This document shows positions 9,053 to 20,147 of a DNA stretch of 64,000 bases, piece by piece. Made by a program: the position numbers and the translations under genes. Within the stretch, counting starts at the first letter, position 1, and each line of letters opens with the position of its first letter. Under the pieces are notes generated by a model that saw only the letters and a list, made by a program, of their open reading frames with translations, was not told the DNA's origin and searched no databases. The DNA is from Thalassia testudinum (Eukaryota; Streptophyta; Magnoliopsida; Alismatales; Hydrocharitaceae): positions 13,460,501 to 13,524,500 of the forward strand of contig JAZHRO010000024.1 in assembly GCA_037157565.1 (NCBI GenBank), given 5' to 3'.

Positions 9053-11724
9053 TGTAACAACCCGGTTCCCGAGCCCCTACGAGACACGAGAACCGGACCG
9101 ACTCAACTAATCCCAAGACCTAGTCATCCAACGAGGAAGTAATCAAAAGAGTAGTAAAATAAACCACATTCAACATGAATATAACTAACAGTAAGAAAAT
9201 ACAGCAGCAAGGAAAGAAACTACTACAGTATATACCACCACAACAGTAGAACAACATTCATAACTAAATATGAACTGCAGGTAAAGAAAAGTACAGCGGA
9301 AACAAGAACTACTCACTATAACGGAACAAAAAGAGGTACAAGAAACAGTGGTAACTCTACTGGACCCTACTCGGCCCAGCGTTCTCTGCAGCCGTTGACC
9401 CTGGCTGCTCAACACCTGGTCCTGAAAGGTAACGAGTGTAACACGTCAGCAAAACGCTGAGTAGAGTGGCAACTAAACTAAAGAAACAGTAGAGTGTACA
9501 GTAGCTGTTAAGTTCTGTTACTTTCTTTATTTAAGTCTTTCAATTATCTCACGATTTATCTATTTCTCAGATCTTTCACTTGATCTCGAATGTTCCTCGT
9601 GGGAACGATCTTGATTGCAGTCTTTTCCGAACAGTAGAAGTAGCACGTGGTGCTCTCCTGGCCGGGAGAGTCCCTCGTGGTGATCCTACTCTCAGTCAAC
9701 CACCCCAAGGTCACTGACAGACGTAATGGTGAGTACGGCACGTGCGGTAAACGCACGAGTAGCTAACCCGCACTGGCACGCGGTCAGTCATTTCCGTTAA
9801 CGGGTGCGCCCAAAGCACAGCACGGAACCAGTACAGGGTAGAGCCCTCTCAGTAACAGGGATCCAACCCCTCCACAGTAACCAAACAGGGGCCTTGCCCC
9901 GCCACAGTCCGGCACCCTCGCCTGACTACCCTGGTTTGCCCCAGCGGGCCTAACAAGTCAGTGTGGGAGGCTAGCAGAACCCCGGGGCCCGTGGGGTAGC
10001 TAGTACCTCCCTACACTAGTAGCTCTCCTCGGTACTACGTACGCGAGGGCCAGCAAGTCGGTACAGAGTGGCCAGTCCTAACCCCGGGTCCCTGGGGCGG
10101 CTAGCTCCGCTCTGTACTAAATAGGGGGACAGTCGCTCTCCTTGGTACTCCGTACTCAAGGGCCAGCTCACTTCCCCAATTCTATTCCATTCACTTTCCA
10201 GGAGTTCTACTCCTAATTCCCCGTAGGGTTCCAGCTCTTTAACTCAGAACATTCCAGTTTCACCATTCCAGTTTCACGTTCATACATCCCATATTCTTAA
10301 TCATGTTCATTTATTCATAACAGGCAGCTGTTAATTTAATTCACAGGCAGCTATTATTTCCTTTCCACATTTTCCAAAACTGCAGTATTCATACATTCCA
10401 CTAGTTTTCCCGTCCTAGGATTCATGCCATATCCTAGGATCTATCATACAATCTAGTTTTCCAGCCCTCGGATTCATGCAACACCCTAGGAATCTACCAT
10501 TCAATCTATTTCTCATTCCTAGGATTCATGCAATGTCCTAGGTTCTATTTATGGTTTCATAATGTAACAGATTATACTTAAAGCCACTCTACCAGGTACG
10601 ACGGGAGTAATGGGGGCGTGATCGGGAATCCTGCGTGCCTCCGCGACCCCCAAGACTGCAACTGAACGAGGTCCTATCACAAGGATCAAACACAAGGAGT
10701 GTCTCAAAACAGTGTATAGCTACTGCAGACGGGTAGAGGATTTAATTCTGGAAAGAACGCAACTCGAAACGTGGAAAACGGAACCCGAACGGGCCCTCAA
10801 CGGGTCGAAAACGACGACACTGTGCAGAATCAGACGTTTGGAACTTCTTCCAGACGTCTTAAAAAGTGGATCAGAGAATTACCTTGTTCTGCGTGGTTTC
10901 TCAGACGTCCAGAAGCCTGTGGGGACATCTGGCCTCGTTCCCAGTCGTCCGATGGTCACCCGGACGTCTGGAGGTCACTCCTGCCGTCTGGTACTACAGC
11001 CAGACGTCTGATTCGTGTTGGATGGCGAATCACCGAGCCTGCGCACACCCATCTCCCTCCCTCAGTACGGTCAGTCGACAAGAAGGAAGAAGAAGACGGA
11101 AAACTCACCTTTCAGACGTCTGGACAGTCTTCCAGACGTCGACCTCGCCGTCTGGCTATCAGCACAGACGTCTGATTCTGGAAATTTTTCCAGAACCAGG
11201 GCGCGACTCGCCCTCCGCTAGCGACGCTGCCCGCGTCGCACCTCGTGCGCCTGCTGCTCGAGCCGCAGCAGGCCTCCCGCGTCATTCCGCGCCCGCTGCG
11301 CTCCCCGCCGGCAGCCCCGGCGAGCTCGCCCTCACGGCTGAGCGCCGCTCTCGCATGCAGCACCCCCTCCGCGCTCACTGCGGCCGTCGCCGCCGCAGCA
11401 ACCCCGTGCCCGCTCTCGCGCACTGGAAGGAGAAGAGGAAAGGGGTGGAGGCGACGGGAGAGAGCGCATGGCCTTTTAAGGCCGCGCGAGGAGGAGAGAG
11501 AGAGACTGCAGCGGCGAGAATCTGCATCCTCAGGAGTGAATATGCGGTCTGCGCGCTCAGGCGCGCAGACGACCCGCGCATGTCGAAAATAACCGATTTC
11601 CAGACGTCTGGAAACGATCCCAGACGTCTGGTCAGACGTTTGGAAGTGACCCCAGACGTCTGGTCCGACGTCTGGGCCACCTCCCAGACGTCTTAAAAAA
11701 CGTCTGGGGCGTGCGTTCGTTACA
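9053..11724 (-). repeat. Family-Y LTR, complete, minus strand (2,672 bp)
   Basis: The ends are TGTAACGAACG (minus strand start, 11724) and a terminal GTTACA next to the iMet primer site. The length agrees with the solo Y LTR at 29950-32624. From the U3 side it has clustered CCAGACGTCTGG palindromes (11580-11700), a GC-rich promoter-like stretch with TTAAAAGG near 11480, a second palindrome cluster (10840-11170), a possible 70-nt GT-AG intron (11108 to 11039), and a U5-side region with an internal duplication. Overlapping frames of up to 276 codons here arise from the palindromic, GC-rich composition and are not supported as genes. Confidence 0.85.
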
Positions 11725-12025
11725 ACTGTCCAGACGTCTGAAAGGTAAGTTATTTTTGTCCTTCTTCCTTTTCTTCGGCCGTCCATACTGAGAGAGAGAA
11801 ATGGGTACGCGTAGGTTCTGAGATTCGCATCCAACGCGAATCAGACGTCTGGCAGCGGTGCCAGACGACTGGAGGGACTTCCAGACGTCCGGGGTGACCA
11901 TCGGACGTCTGGGAACTAGGCTAGACACCCTCGCAGGATTTTGGACGTCTGAGAGACTACACAGGACAAGGTACCATCTGATCTCCATTTTTAAGACGTC
12001 TGGAAGAAGTTCCAGATGTCTGATT
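10840..12025. repeat. Clusters of CCAGACGTCTGG palindromes in the Y LTRs
   Basis: The 12-base self-complementary word CCAGACGTCTGG, or close variants with an intact GACGTC core, recurs many times at roughly 20-40 base spacing in 10840-11170, 11600-11745 and 11850-12020. The same clusters are found in the other Y LTRs (29985-30010, 30475-30840, 47265-47555). GACGTC is the C-box recognised by plant bZIP factors, so a regulatory role is possible. An RNA-folding role is equally possible. Confidence 0.8.
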
Positions 12026-13776
12026 TTGCACTATTTCGTCGTTTTCGACCCGTTTAGGGCCCGTTTGGAGTTCGTTTTCCTCATTTCGAGTTGCGTGCTT
12101 TTCGGAATTAAATCCTCTACCCGTCTGCAGTAGTTGTATACTGTTTTGAGAAACTCCTTGTGTTTGATCCTTGTGATAGGACCTCGTTTCGTTGCAGTCT
12201 CGGGGGTTGCGGAGGTACGCCGGATTCCCGACCACGCCCCCAGTACGCTTGTTGTAACCGGTAGAGTGGCTTTAAAGTTTATTAGTATAATCTGTTAAAT
12301 TATGGAATCATAAATGGAACCTAGGACATTGCATGAATCCTAGGAATGAGAAACTAGAATGAATGGTAGATCCTAGGGTGTTGCATGAATCTTAGGGCTG
12401 GAAAACTAGCGAAATGAATATACATATTGCAGTTTTGGAAAATGTGGAAAGGAAATAATAGTTGCATGTAAATTGATTTTAACAGCTGCCTGTTATGAAT
12501 AAATGAACATGTTTGAGAATATGGGTTGTAAGAACGTGAAATTGGAATGGTGAAACCTGAATGTGCTGAGTTAAAAGAGCTGGAACCCTACGGGGAGTTA
12601 GGAGTAGAACTCCTGGAAAGAGAATGAAATGGAACTGAGAAAGAAAGATGTGGAGGTGCGTTGTCTCTTTGGTACGTAGTGCCAGGGGAAGCACCTGTTA
12701 CCTGCTTAGTGTAGAGCGGAGCCAGCCGCCCCAGGGACCCGGGGTTAGGTCTGGCCAATTTGTACCTACTTGTTGGCCCTCGTGTACACAGTACCGAGGA
12801 GAGCTACTAGTGTAGGGCGAGTACTAGCTACCCCACGGACCCCGGGGTTCTGCTAGCTCACCTACACCGACTTGTTAGGCCCATTGGGCAAACCAGGGTA
12901 GTCACGCGAGGGTGTGCGGACTGTGGAGGGGCAAGGCCCCTGTTTGGTTACTATGGAGGGGTTGGACCCTTGTTACTGAGAGGGCTCTGCCCTGTACTGG
13001 TTCCGTGCTGTGCTTTGGGCGCACCCGTTAACGGAAACGACTGACCACGTGCCAGTGCGGGTTAGCTACCTGTGCGTTTATCGCGCGTGCCGTAGTCACC
13101 GTTACGTCTGTCCGTGACCTTGGGGTGGTTGACTGAGAGTAGGATCACCACGGGGGACTCTCCCGGCCAGGAGAGCACCACGTGCTACTTCTACTGTTCG
13201 GAAAAGACTGCAATCAAGATCGTTCCCACGAGGAACATTCGAGATCAAGTGAATGATCTGAGAAATAGATAAATGGTGAAACAATAGAAAGACGTAAATA
13301 AAGGAAGAAAGAAAATAAAACAGCTGCTGTACACCTTGCCGCTTCTTTAGTTTAGCTGCCACTCTACTCAACGTTTCGCTGATGTGTTCACTCGTTACTT
13401 TTCAGGATCAGGTGTTGAGCAGCCAGGGTCAGCGACTGCAGAGGACGCTGGGCTGAGTAGGGTCCAGTAGAGTTACCACTGTTATCTTGTACCTCTTTTT
13501 GTTCCACTGTAGTGAGTAGTTCTTGTTACCGCTGTACTTTTCTTTATTCGTAGTTCTTGTTATGTTATAAATGTTGTTCTACTGTTGTGGTGGTACATAC
13601 TGTAGTAGTTCTTTTTCTTACTGCTGTATTTTGTTACTGCTAGTTATATTTCATGTTGAATGTGGTTTATTTTACTGTTCTTTTGGTTACTTCCTCGTTG
13701 GACGACTAGGTCTTGAGATTAGTCGAGTCGGTCCGGTTCTCGTGTCTTGTAGGGACTCGGGAATCGGGTCGTTACA
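11725..13776 (+). repeat. Family-Y LTR, 5'-incomplete, plus strand
   Basis: A 2.05-kb copy of the Y LTR in the opposite orientation to its neighbour. It ends with GGGTCGTTACA at 13776 and lacks the U3/promoter part. With 9053-11724 it forms an inverted repeat whose arms look about 85-90% identical by eye. No iMet primer site follows 13776. The next bases are Athila reverse transcriptase, so this was a 3' or solo LTR inserted in that gene. The simplest reading is that the minus-strand Y element later inserted into this LTR near 11725. Confidence 0.78.
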
Positions 13777-15898
13777 TGAGGTCCTGCAAAGATGCATGAA
13801 TGTGAATTTGGTACTTTCCTGAGAGAAATCACATTTCATGGTGCCAGAAGGACTAGCTTTAGGTCACCTTATTTCTGAGAGAGGAATTGAGGTTGATTGT
13901 GCAAAGGTAAAATTGATTTCCGAACTACCACTACCTTCATTGGTTAAGCAAGTTAGATCTTTCCTCGGGCATGTTGATTTTTATCGCTGCTTTATAGCGG
14001 ATTTTTCGAAGATAGCCCGACCTCTCACAAATCTCCTCTATAGGGACGTAGACTTCCAGATCTCCGATGATTGTGTTCGTGCCTATACGACACTTCGTGA
14101 TCTGGTTACCAAGGCACCAATACTACAACCCTTGGATTAGTCTCACCCTTTTGAGATCATGTGTGATGCCTCTGATTTTGCAGTAGGGGCTATCCTTGGT
14201 CAAAAACTGGATGGGAAACCTACAGTCATCTATTATGCTAGCAAGACCTTAGATGAAGCACGAAGGAATTACACCGTCACTGAAAAGAAATTGCTAGTTG
14301 TAGTATTTGCACTGGAAAAATTCAGGCCCTATCTTTTAGATTCCCATATTATAGTCTACACTGACCACACTGCAGTTCAACATCCTCGCCAAGAAGGATG
14401 CAAAATCTCATCTGATTAGATGGATTCTGTTATTGCAAGAATTTGATTTAGAGATTCGTGACAAGGCAGGGAAGCAGAATGTGGTAACTGATCGCTTATC
14501 CCACCTTCCTTCTGAAGCGATATCTCCTTCACTACCCATTTTAGACTACTTCCCTGACAAGCAATTGCTGGTCATCTATTCTGATCTTCCCTGGTATGCT
14601 GACATTGTCAACTACCTGGCTTCTGGAATCATTCCCTTTGATTGGTTCCGACATCGAAAAGACAGACTTAGATCCGAGGCCAAGCACTATTACTTGGAAG
14701 AACCATGGCTTTTCAAACACTGTAAAGACCAGATCCTTAGGAAGTGTGTCCCTGATAAGGAGATTGATAGTATTTTGTTGTTCTGTCATGACCAGGCTTG
14801 TGGGGGTCATTTCTCTAGCAAAAAGGCTGCTGCAAAAATTTTGCAGAGTGGTTTTTATTGGCCCACGATCTTCAAAGATGCACGAATATAGTAGGGCATG
14901 GCCACGCTGTCAATCTCTCGGCAATATTGGCTGTCGAGACATGATGCTCTTGAATTCGATCTTAGTGAGTGAAATCTTTGATATTTGGGGCATTGACTTC
15001 ATGGGACCTTTTCCAAATTCTCATGGCTTCGAGTATATCTTGTTGGTAGTTGAATATGTTTCTAAATGGATTGAAGCCATCCCCTCGAGGAGTAACGATC
15101 ATAGAGTTATGACACAATTTATTTAAGACTTTATCTTCTCTAGATTCGAGGTACCGAAAGCCATCATTAGTGATGGAGATTCACTTTTGGAACACACATT
15201 TTTAGTCCCTACTTCAAAGCTATGGGGTGACTCATAGGATTGCTACACCATATCACCGTCAAACCAATGCACTAGCTGAATTGTCCAATTGGGAGATCAA
15301 GAAGATTTTACAGACTACCATCCGACCTGATAGAAAGGATTGGCCTTCCTACCTTTCTGATGCATTGTGGGAGTATAGGATAACTCACAAAGCCCCATTA
15401 GGCATGTCTCCTTTTTGACTTGTGTACGGGAAACACTGTCATCTTCCCGTAGAATTTGAGCATAAAGCCTATTGGGCCATCAGAAAGTGTAACCTGGATT
15501 TAGAGAAGGCTGGTGATTATAGAAGATTACAAATTCCCGAGCTGGATGAATTAAGGAATGAATTTTATGAAAGCTCGAGGATTTATAAGAATAAATTAAA
15601 GGCCTTTCATGACTGTCACATTCATAGGAAGCCATTTCACCCTGGTCAAAAAGTCCTTTTTGTTTCTAGACTTAAACTTTTCCTAGGGAAACTAAGATCC
15701 AAGTGGACTGGACCTTTCAAAATCTTGAGAATCTTTGATAATGGAGCCATTAAGATCATTGAGATTGACAAATCTGAACCATTCACTATCAATGGACAAA
15801 GAGTAAAACCTTTTATTGAGCCACATGATCTCAGACTTGTCTATTCTACTATTTCGCTCCTACATTTCGAATTACCTACTGGGTTTACACCTAGCTAA
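13777..15898 (+). pseudogene. pol: Decayed Athila pol (RT C-terminus, RNase H, integrase)
   Basis: Homologous throughout to the minus-strand pol at 1-3903. It begins abruptly at the Y LTR junction inside reverse transcriptase (RCMNVNLVLS, stop, EKSHFMVPEG). It continues through RNase H (IMCDASDFAVGAILGQK, stops and a frameshift near 14385), the H2C2 finger ([15 protein letters not shown], 14780-14880), the integrase core ([10 protein letters not shown] near 14980; IISDG near 15165) and the C-terminal domain to the stop at 15896-15898. At least four in-frame stops (for example near 13820, 14138, 14889, 15124 and 15417) and several frameshifts make it nonfunctional. The missing 5' half would lie left of the inserted family-Y DNA. 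Confidence 0.9.
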
Positions 15899-16213
15899 AG
15901 GCGTTAAACTTAGCAAACCTATCCTTATATATAGCCGTTTTCCTCTTTCTTAGTTTCACCTTTCTTGCATTGGGTGTCTACCCTTGCATTTCAAGCATAC
16001 ATTCATTGTCACATATGTCATGCATTTCACTGCTTAGCCTGACTTTTCACTCTGATTTTCTATCAAAATTGAAATCATCTGCACAGAGATTTTTATCTTC
16101 TCATTCTGACTTCCTTCCGTCACCTAGTTTATTATAGTGAAAAGTAGAGCATGCATTTGCATCCACCCTATTCATTCAATGTGGACATTGCATCATTTAA
16201 GCATGGGGGGTAT
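15899..16213 (+). other. Athila 3' noncoding region with polypurine-like tract
   Basis: Noncoding sequence following the pol stop. TTTAAGCATGGGGGG at 16196-16210 resembles the polypurine tract that primes plus-strand synthesis in this lineage. The whole segment from about 15820 reappears inverted at 17510-17955, so the two copies flank block X (16214-17500) as inverted repeats. Confidence 0.65.
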
Positions 16214-17500
16214 TGCATATCAATTTAAGTATCAGCAAGGTAAGTGTGATGAGATATCTTTATTTCTTACTTTTTCTCACAAAGTTAAGTATTTCAAGAT
16301 GATCTTTAAGCTGAAAGATTTTCTGATAATCCAACTGTGTTTATGTTTGGACATTGTGAGAACCTTTTTGGTTAGGAAAACTAACCGGAACTCAAGACTA
16401 ATATGACATAGACCATCTCTTGACTAATAAGGACTCTTGATATTTAAACCTTTCAGTCGAATTCTAGGACTCAGGGGGTTTTTCAGAGACTCAGAATGCT
16501 AAGAAGTTATGGTTGTGCTTTGTGATAAGTCAAGACTAACCAGGTGAATTTTAAAATTAAATCCCGGGTTTTCACTTCCTTTTAAGTCTAGGTTGGTCCT
16601 AGCTTCAGCCCATGTTTTTGGATCGACTCTCAAGAAACGAGGAATACTCAAGCCCAACTGTTATTGCATTTGTGGCTCAATGAATATTTGGTGGAACATG
16701 GTATTTGTACTGAACCCTGAAAACATTTTTGGTGGAATTTTTGTATTTACAGAACTTGGAGAATATACTTGACTTATTCTAAAGAACTTTCTTTTTGAAA
16801 CTTTTTTTTATTTTTTATTTTGTCGGTATGTCTCTGACAACTTTATTTCGTAGAGCGCACCTTATTTGGTGGGTAAGTTCTTTGGTGGAAAGAGCTTCTC
16901 TTAGACATAAGACTAAAGACTAGGACAAAGAGTCTACCTGCATGCACAGGTAAGGTCTCCACCTTCCCTAATGAACACTAGGGTTGAATTTTAAATTTAG
17001 AAGGTCTTTCCCGACACTGTGTCGTGTAAACCAAGGTTACTTAGACTCCTGAGTCAAAGCAAACCAGCGAATCCTACTGGTGACTTAGGTACAAGAATAC
17101 GTCCTAAAGTTATGAGAGATTGTGGTTTATCTTGTCAAAGCTCAAAGTGTATTAAGCCAAAGCTTGAACGAATCAGGCTACAGTGGCTCGGAAAGTCAAA
17201 CCAGCAAAGGTTTAATTTCTATAAACACTAATTCTATTTTTTGTTTTCAGCTAAAATATCATAGTTAAACACTTATATTTCTTCTTTGTAAAACTGTTTC
17301 TCTCCTAAAAATGGAGTTCTCTCTCAACAATAAAGTTTAAGTCCTTATTGTATTTTTGGAATTTTTGTGTTTTATCATTTTTTTGTATTTTTGGCTTTGT
17401 AAAATTTTTTTTTTCAATTTTTTGGCATTTTTGATAATACTATACTATATATACTATAGGTGTGTCTGCAATTGCATTTTAGTTAAATGGTTCACCATGT
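16214..17500 (+). repeat. Block X: 1.3-kb Athila 3' noncoding block
   Basis: This noncoding, T-rich block follows the polypurine-like tract. An inverted homologue lies at 26463-27800. Several anchor words match in reverse complement, for example the stretch around GGAATACTCAAGCCCAACTG (16642-16661) against 27319-27338. No frame longer than about 90 codons is seen and I take it to be the long 3' noncoding region of the Athila relatives. At 17500 it runs directly into an inverted polypurine-like tract and not into an LTR. Confidence 0.7.
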
Positions 17501-17504
17501 ACAA

Positions 17505-17955
17505 CCCCTATGCTTAAATGATGCAATGTTCTCATTGAATGAATAGGGTGGATGCAAATGCATGCTATGCTCTTCACTATCTTAGATTGGGTGATGGAAG
17601 GAAGTCGGAATGAGGAGATAAAAATCTCTATGTGGACGATTTTAAGTCTGATACAAGATTAGAGTGGAAAGTCGGGCTAGGAAGTGAAAATGCATGACAT
17701 ATGTGACAATGAATGTATGCTTAAAATGCAAGGGTAGACACCTAATACAAGAAAGGTGAAAATAAGAAAGGTGAAAATAGCTATATACAAGGATAGGTTT
17801 TGCTAAGTTTAACGCCTTTAGCTAGGCGTAAACCCAGTAGGTAATTCAAAATGTAGGAGCGAAATGGTAGAATTGACAAGTCTGAGATCATGTGGCTCAA
17901 TGAAAGGTTCAGATCACGATGTAGAAGTAATGTAGGTTGTCAATCTCAAGGGTGA
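17505..17955 (-). pseudogene. Terminal Athila pol codons, 3' region and polypurine-like tract
   Basis: On the minus strand this carries the last roughly 45 codons of pol (the ending HFELPTGFTPS is shared with the plus-strand copy), the noncoding tail, and a polypurine-like tract at 17518-17505 (TTTAAGCATAGGGG). It is the inverted counterpart of about 15820-16210. Only 250 bases separate it from gag, so nearly all of pol is missing from this element. Confidence 0.75.
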
Positions 17956-17989
17956 AAAGAATGGCTCCTTAGTCAATATGAATCAGAAT

Positions 17990-18105
17990 CAGATACTTGG
18001 TACAAGGCCCAAGTAGAAAGTGGGTATCAAATTAGAGATACTTGGCTCAAGGTCCAAGTAGACAAATATAATCATCTCCGAATTACTTGGCTCAAGGTCC
18101 ATGTA
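17990..18105. repeat. Three short direct repeats at the gag-pol deletion scar
   Basis: Three copies of a roughly 22-base word close to TACTTGGCTCAAGGTCCAAG occur at about 17995, 18039 and 18080, spaced 41-44 bases. They lie where the internal deletion joins gag to the end of pol. They could be filler DNA from repair or a pre-existing tandem repeat of the element. Confidence 0.6.
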
Positions 18106-18165
18106 AATAGTCAGTGTATCCAGAATAATCAACAGCTTCCACTTCTTCAATCCGTTAATGAAGGG

Positions 18166-20147
18166 TTAAGATGAAGAGGATGAATTTGAGTTGGGTAGAA
18201 GAGGTGGTTGCTGATCTAAGTAAGGTATGGATGGATTAGAATCATGCAAGGCTTGTGATGTGACATGTGCTTGGCCTTGGGGAGGAGGTCTAAGTTGGAC
18301 ATACTTCTGGGCAGGTATGTTCCTTGGATTGGGTTTTGCTTGAGATGGGAGTGAATGTGTTTGATGGGATTCCGTCAAGTGTGATAGTTGGGCTCTCATC
18401 TCAACTAATGCCGCGTCCTATTTCTACTGCATAGCAATGTTCTATTGTTGCATATCAGCAAGAGCTTTCATGATGGACCCCAACTGGTCATTTCGTGTAG
18501 GCCCAGGTTGAGAGTATTGGGCGGGCCTGGGTTGGGGTTGCTGGTAGTTACGCGGTAGATACCCGTGTGATTGTGGAGGTGGTGCTCGGATTGAGTTGTG
18601 CTGTGGTGGTGCAGAAGGTTGTTGATATGGAGGTCTTTGTGAATTTCTCGACCACGAGAAATTTGGATGATTACGCCATCCAGGATTACAGGTTTGTGCA
18701 AAAAGGTCATTGTGAATGGCGTGGAGCTCCTTCGAAGCTCTGAAAGGTGCAGGGAAGTCAATGTAAGGAGGAACAAAGGTTCCTCCAACCGGTGTATGAT
18801 AAGGAAATGAATAGTCCAGTAGTGTAGGTTGTCACAGAAAGGTTATTCACAATTTCCCTCCCTGTGGGAAACTGAGAAGCGTGTTGTGCAGGTGACTGAG
18901 AAGAAGAAGATGATGAAGGTTTAGAGAGAAATTTCCATACTTCATCTACTTTCTTCTTGATTAAGCCCACCTTATCCAGCTAACTAGCCACTATCTCTAA
19001 GTCTCTACTGTAGGATTGGGCTTCGTGTACCCCTGAATGTGAATGAGAATGTGAAAACTTTCTATTAAACACGCTCATCGAAGGATTGTTAATAGAGTTT
19101 TCGGCCATGCCTTCGAAGAGCTCAAAAGCTGGGCCCTCATCTTGACATAGGATATTGCCTCCACAAGCAGCATCTACAAAATTTTGTGTCATTATGGAGC
19201 CCATGATAGAAGATCTGGACCTGTTGCCAGCGTGGGACACCATGGTGGGGACATTTTCTCAGAAGCTCGTGGAATCTCTTTGAAGCCTCGTGCATTTGTT
19301 CTCCTGAATTCTGGGTGAATGTAGTGATAGCACGCCTTATAGCGTTAGTGCAGCCTATAGGGAAGTACTTCTTTAGGAACTCATATTCCAAAGAAGCTCA
19401 CGTGTCTATAGGTGTAGTTCGTGCAAGGGTTCTAAACCAAAAGGTGGCTTTATCTTTTAATGAAAAGGAGAACATTTTCATCAAAAGTGTGTGCTGATCA
19501 TGGCCTTGCGGACCCAAAGTTTCAGTAATATTTTTCAGTTCCTCTAAATGTTGAAAAGGGTCCTTAGAAGCAAGTCCACAGAAGTGAGGCGTAAGTGCTA
19601 TGATGTTTGGCTTCAGTTCAGCAGCACGATCTCCATCGGGATAACGTACCACAGGCATAGGTTGGGCAATTGCGGGATTATAGTAATCCCATAGTTGACG
19701 TCTACAAGGTTGAGGTGGTGCCTGAGGGTTTCTAGGTTGAGGTTGTGGTTGGGGGTTTGCTAGAAGATTAACAACTTGTGTAAGCTGTTGCATTTGTTGG
19801 GTAAGGGTGTTCATCTGAAGTTGTGTTTCAAATAGGTGTTGAAGATGAGGCATAGGTCCTCTCTCCGGTGGTGGATTAGGGAAATTAGGATGTAGTGGAT
19901 GTTGGAACCTATGAGTTGGTGGTGGTGGTGGTGGAGGATGTGCAATAAGATGTGGATGAAGTTCTTCAAAATCCTCAAACTGTGTAGAATCATGACCATC
20001 CTCATGATGTGTGGAGTAGTGAATAGGAGTTTGAGGTTCGGGAGGTACAAGATTGTATGTGGAAAGCAAAGAAGTAGAAATGGTGGCTTGGGCATCAGCA
20101 CCCAAGGGGAGTACTACCTCAGGGTTTTGGGATCTCCTACCTTCCAT
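18166..20147 (-). pseudogene. gag: Decayed Athila gag (second family member)
   Basis: It begins at ATG 20147 with MEGRRSQNPEVVLPLGADAQ, followed by a proline- and histidine-rich N-terminus, then the capsid domain (LKPNIIALTPHFCGLASKDP, LLMKMFSFSLKDKATFWFRT, then FFRKYFPIG-like and RKCPHHGVPRWQQVQIFYHG). It resembles the gag at 3904-5007 throughout, but a stop at 19398 and frameshifts near 19395, 19240, 18970 and 18790 break it. The C-terminus with DQQPPLLPNSNSS ends near 18166, after which pol is deleted. Its 5' flank leads to a tRNA-Asp primer site and LTR A. Confidence 0.88.

Noticed and set aside
10866..11834. Overlapping frames of 276 and 240 codons on opposite strands
   Set aside because: They fall in the GC-rich, palindromic part of the Y LTRs, mirror each other across inverted arms, show no domain, and are not kept in the other Y copies.
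10840..12025. CRISPR-like array
   Set aside because: The repeats are short palindromes with irregular spacing in plant LTRs. There are no constant-length repeats, unique spacers or cas genes.
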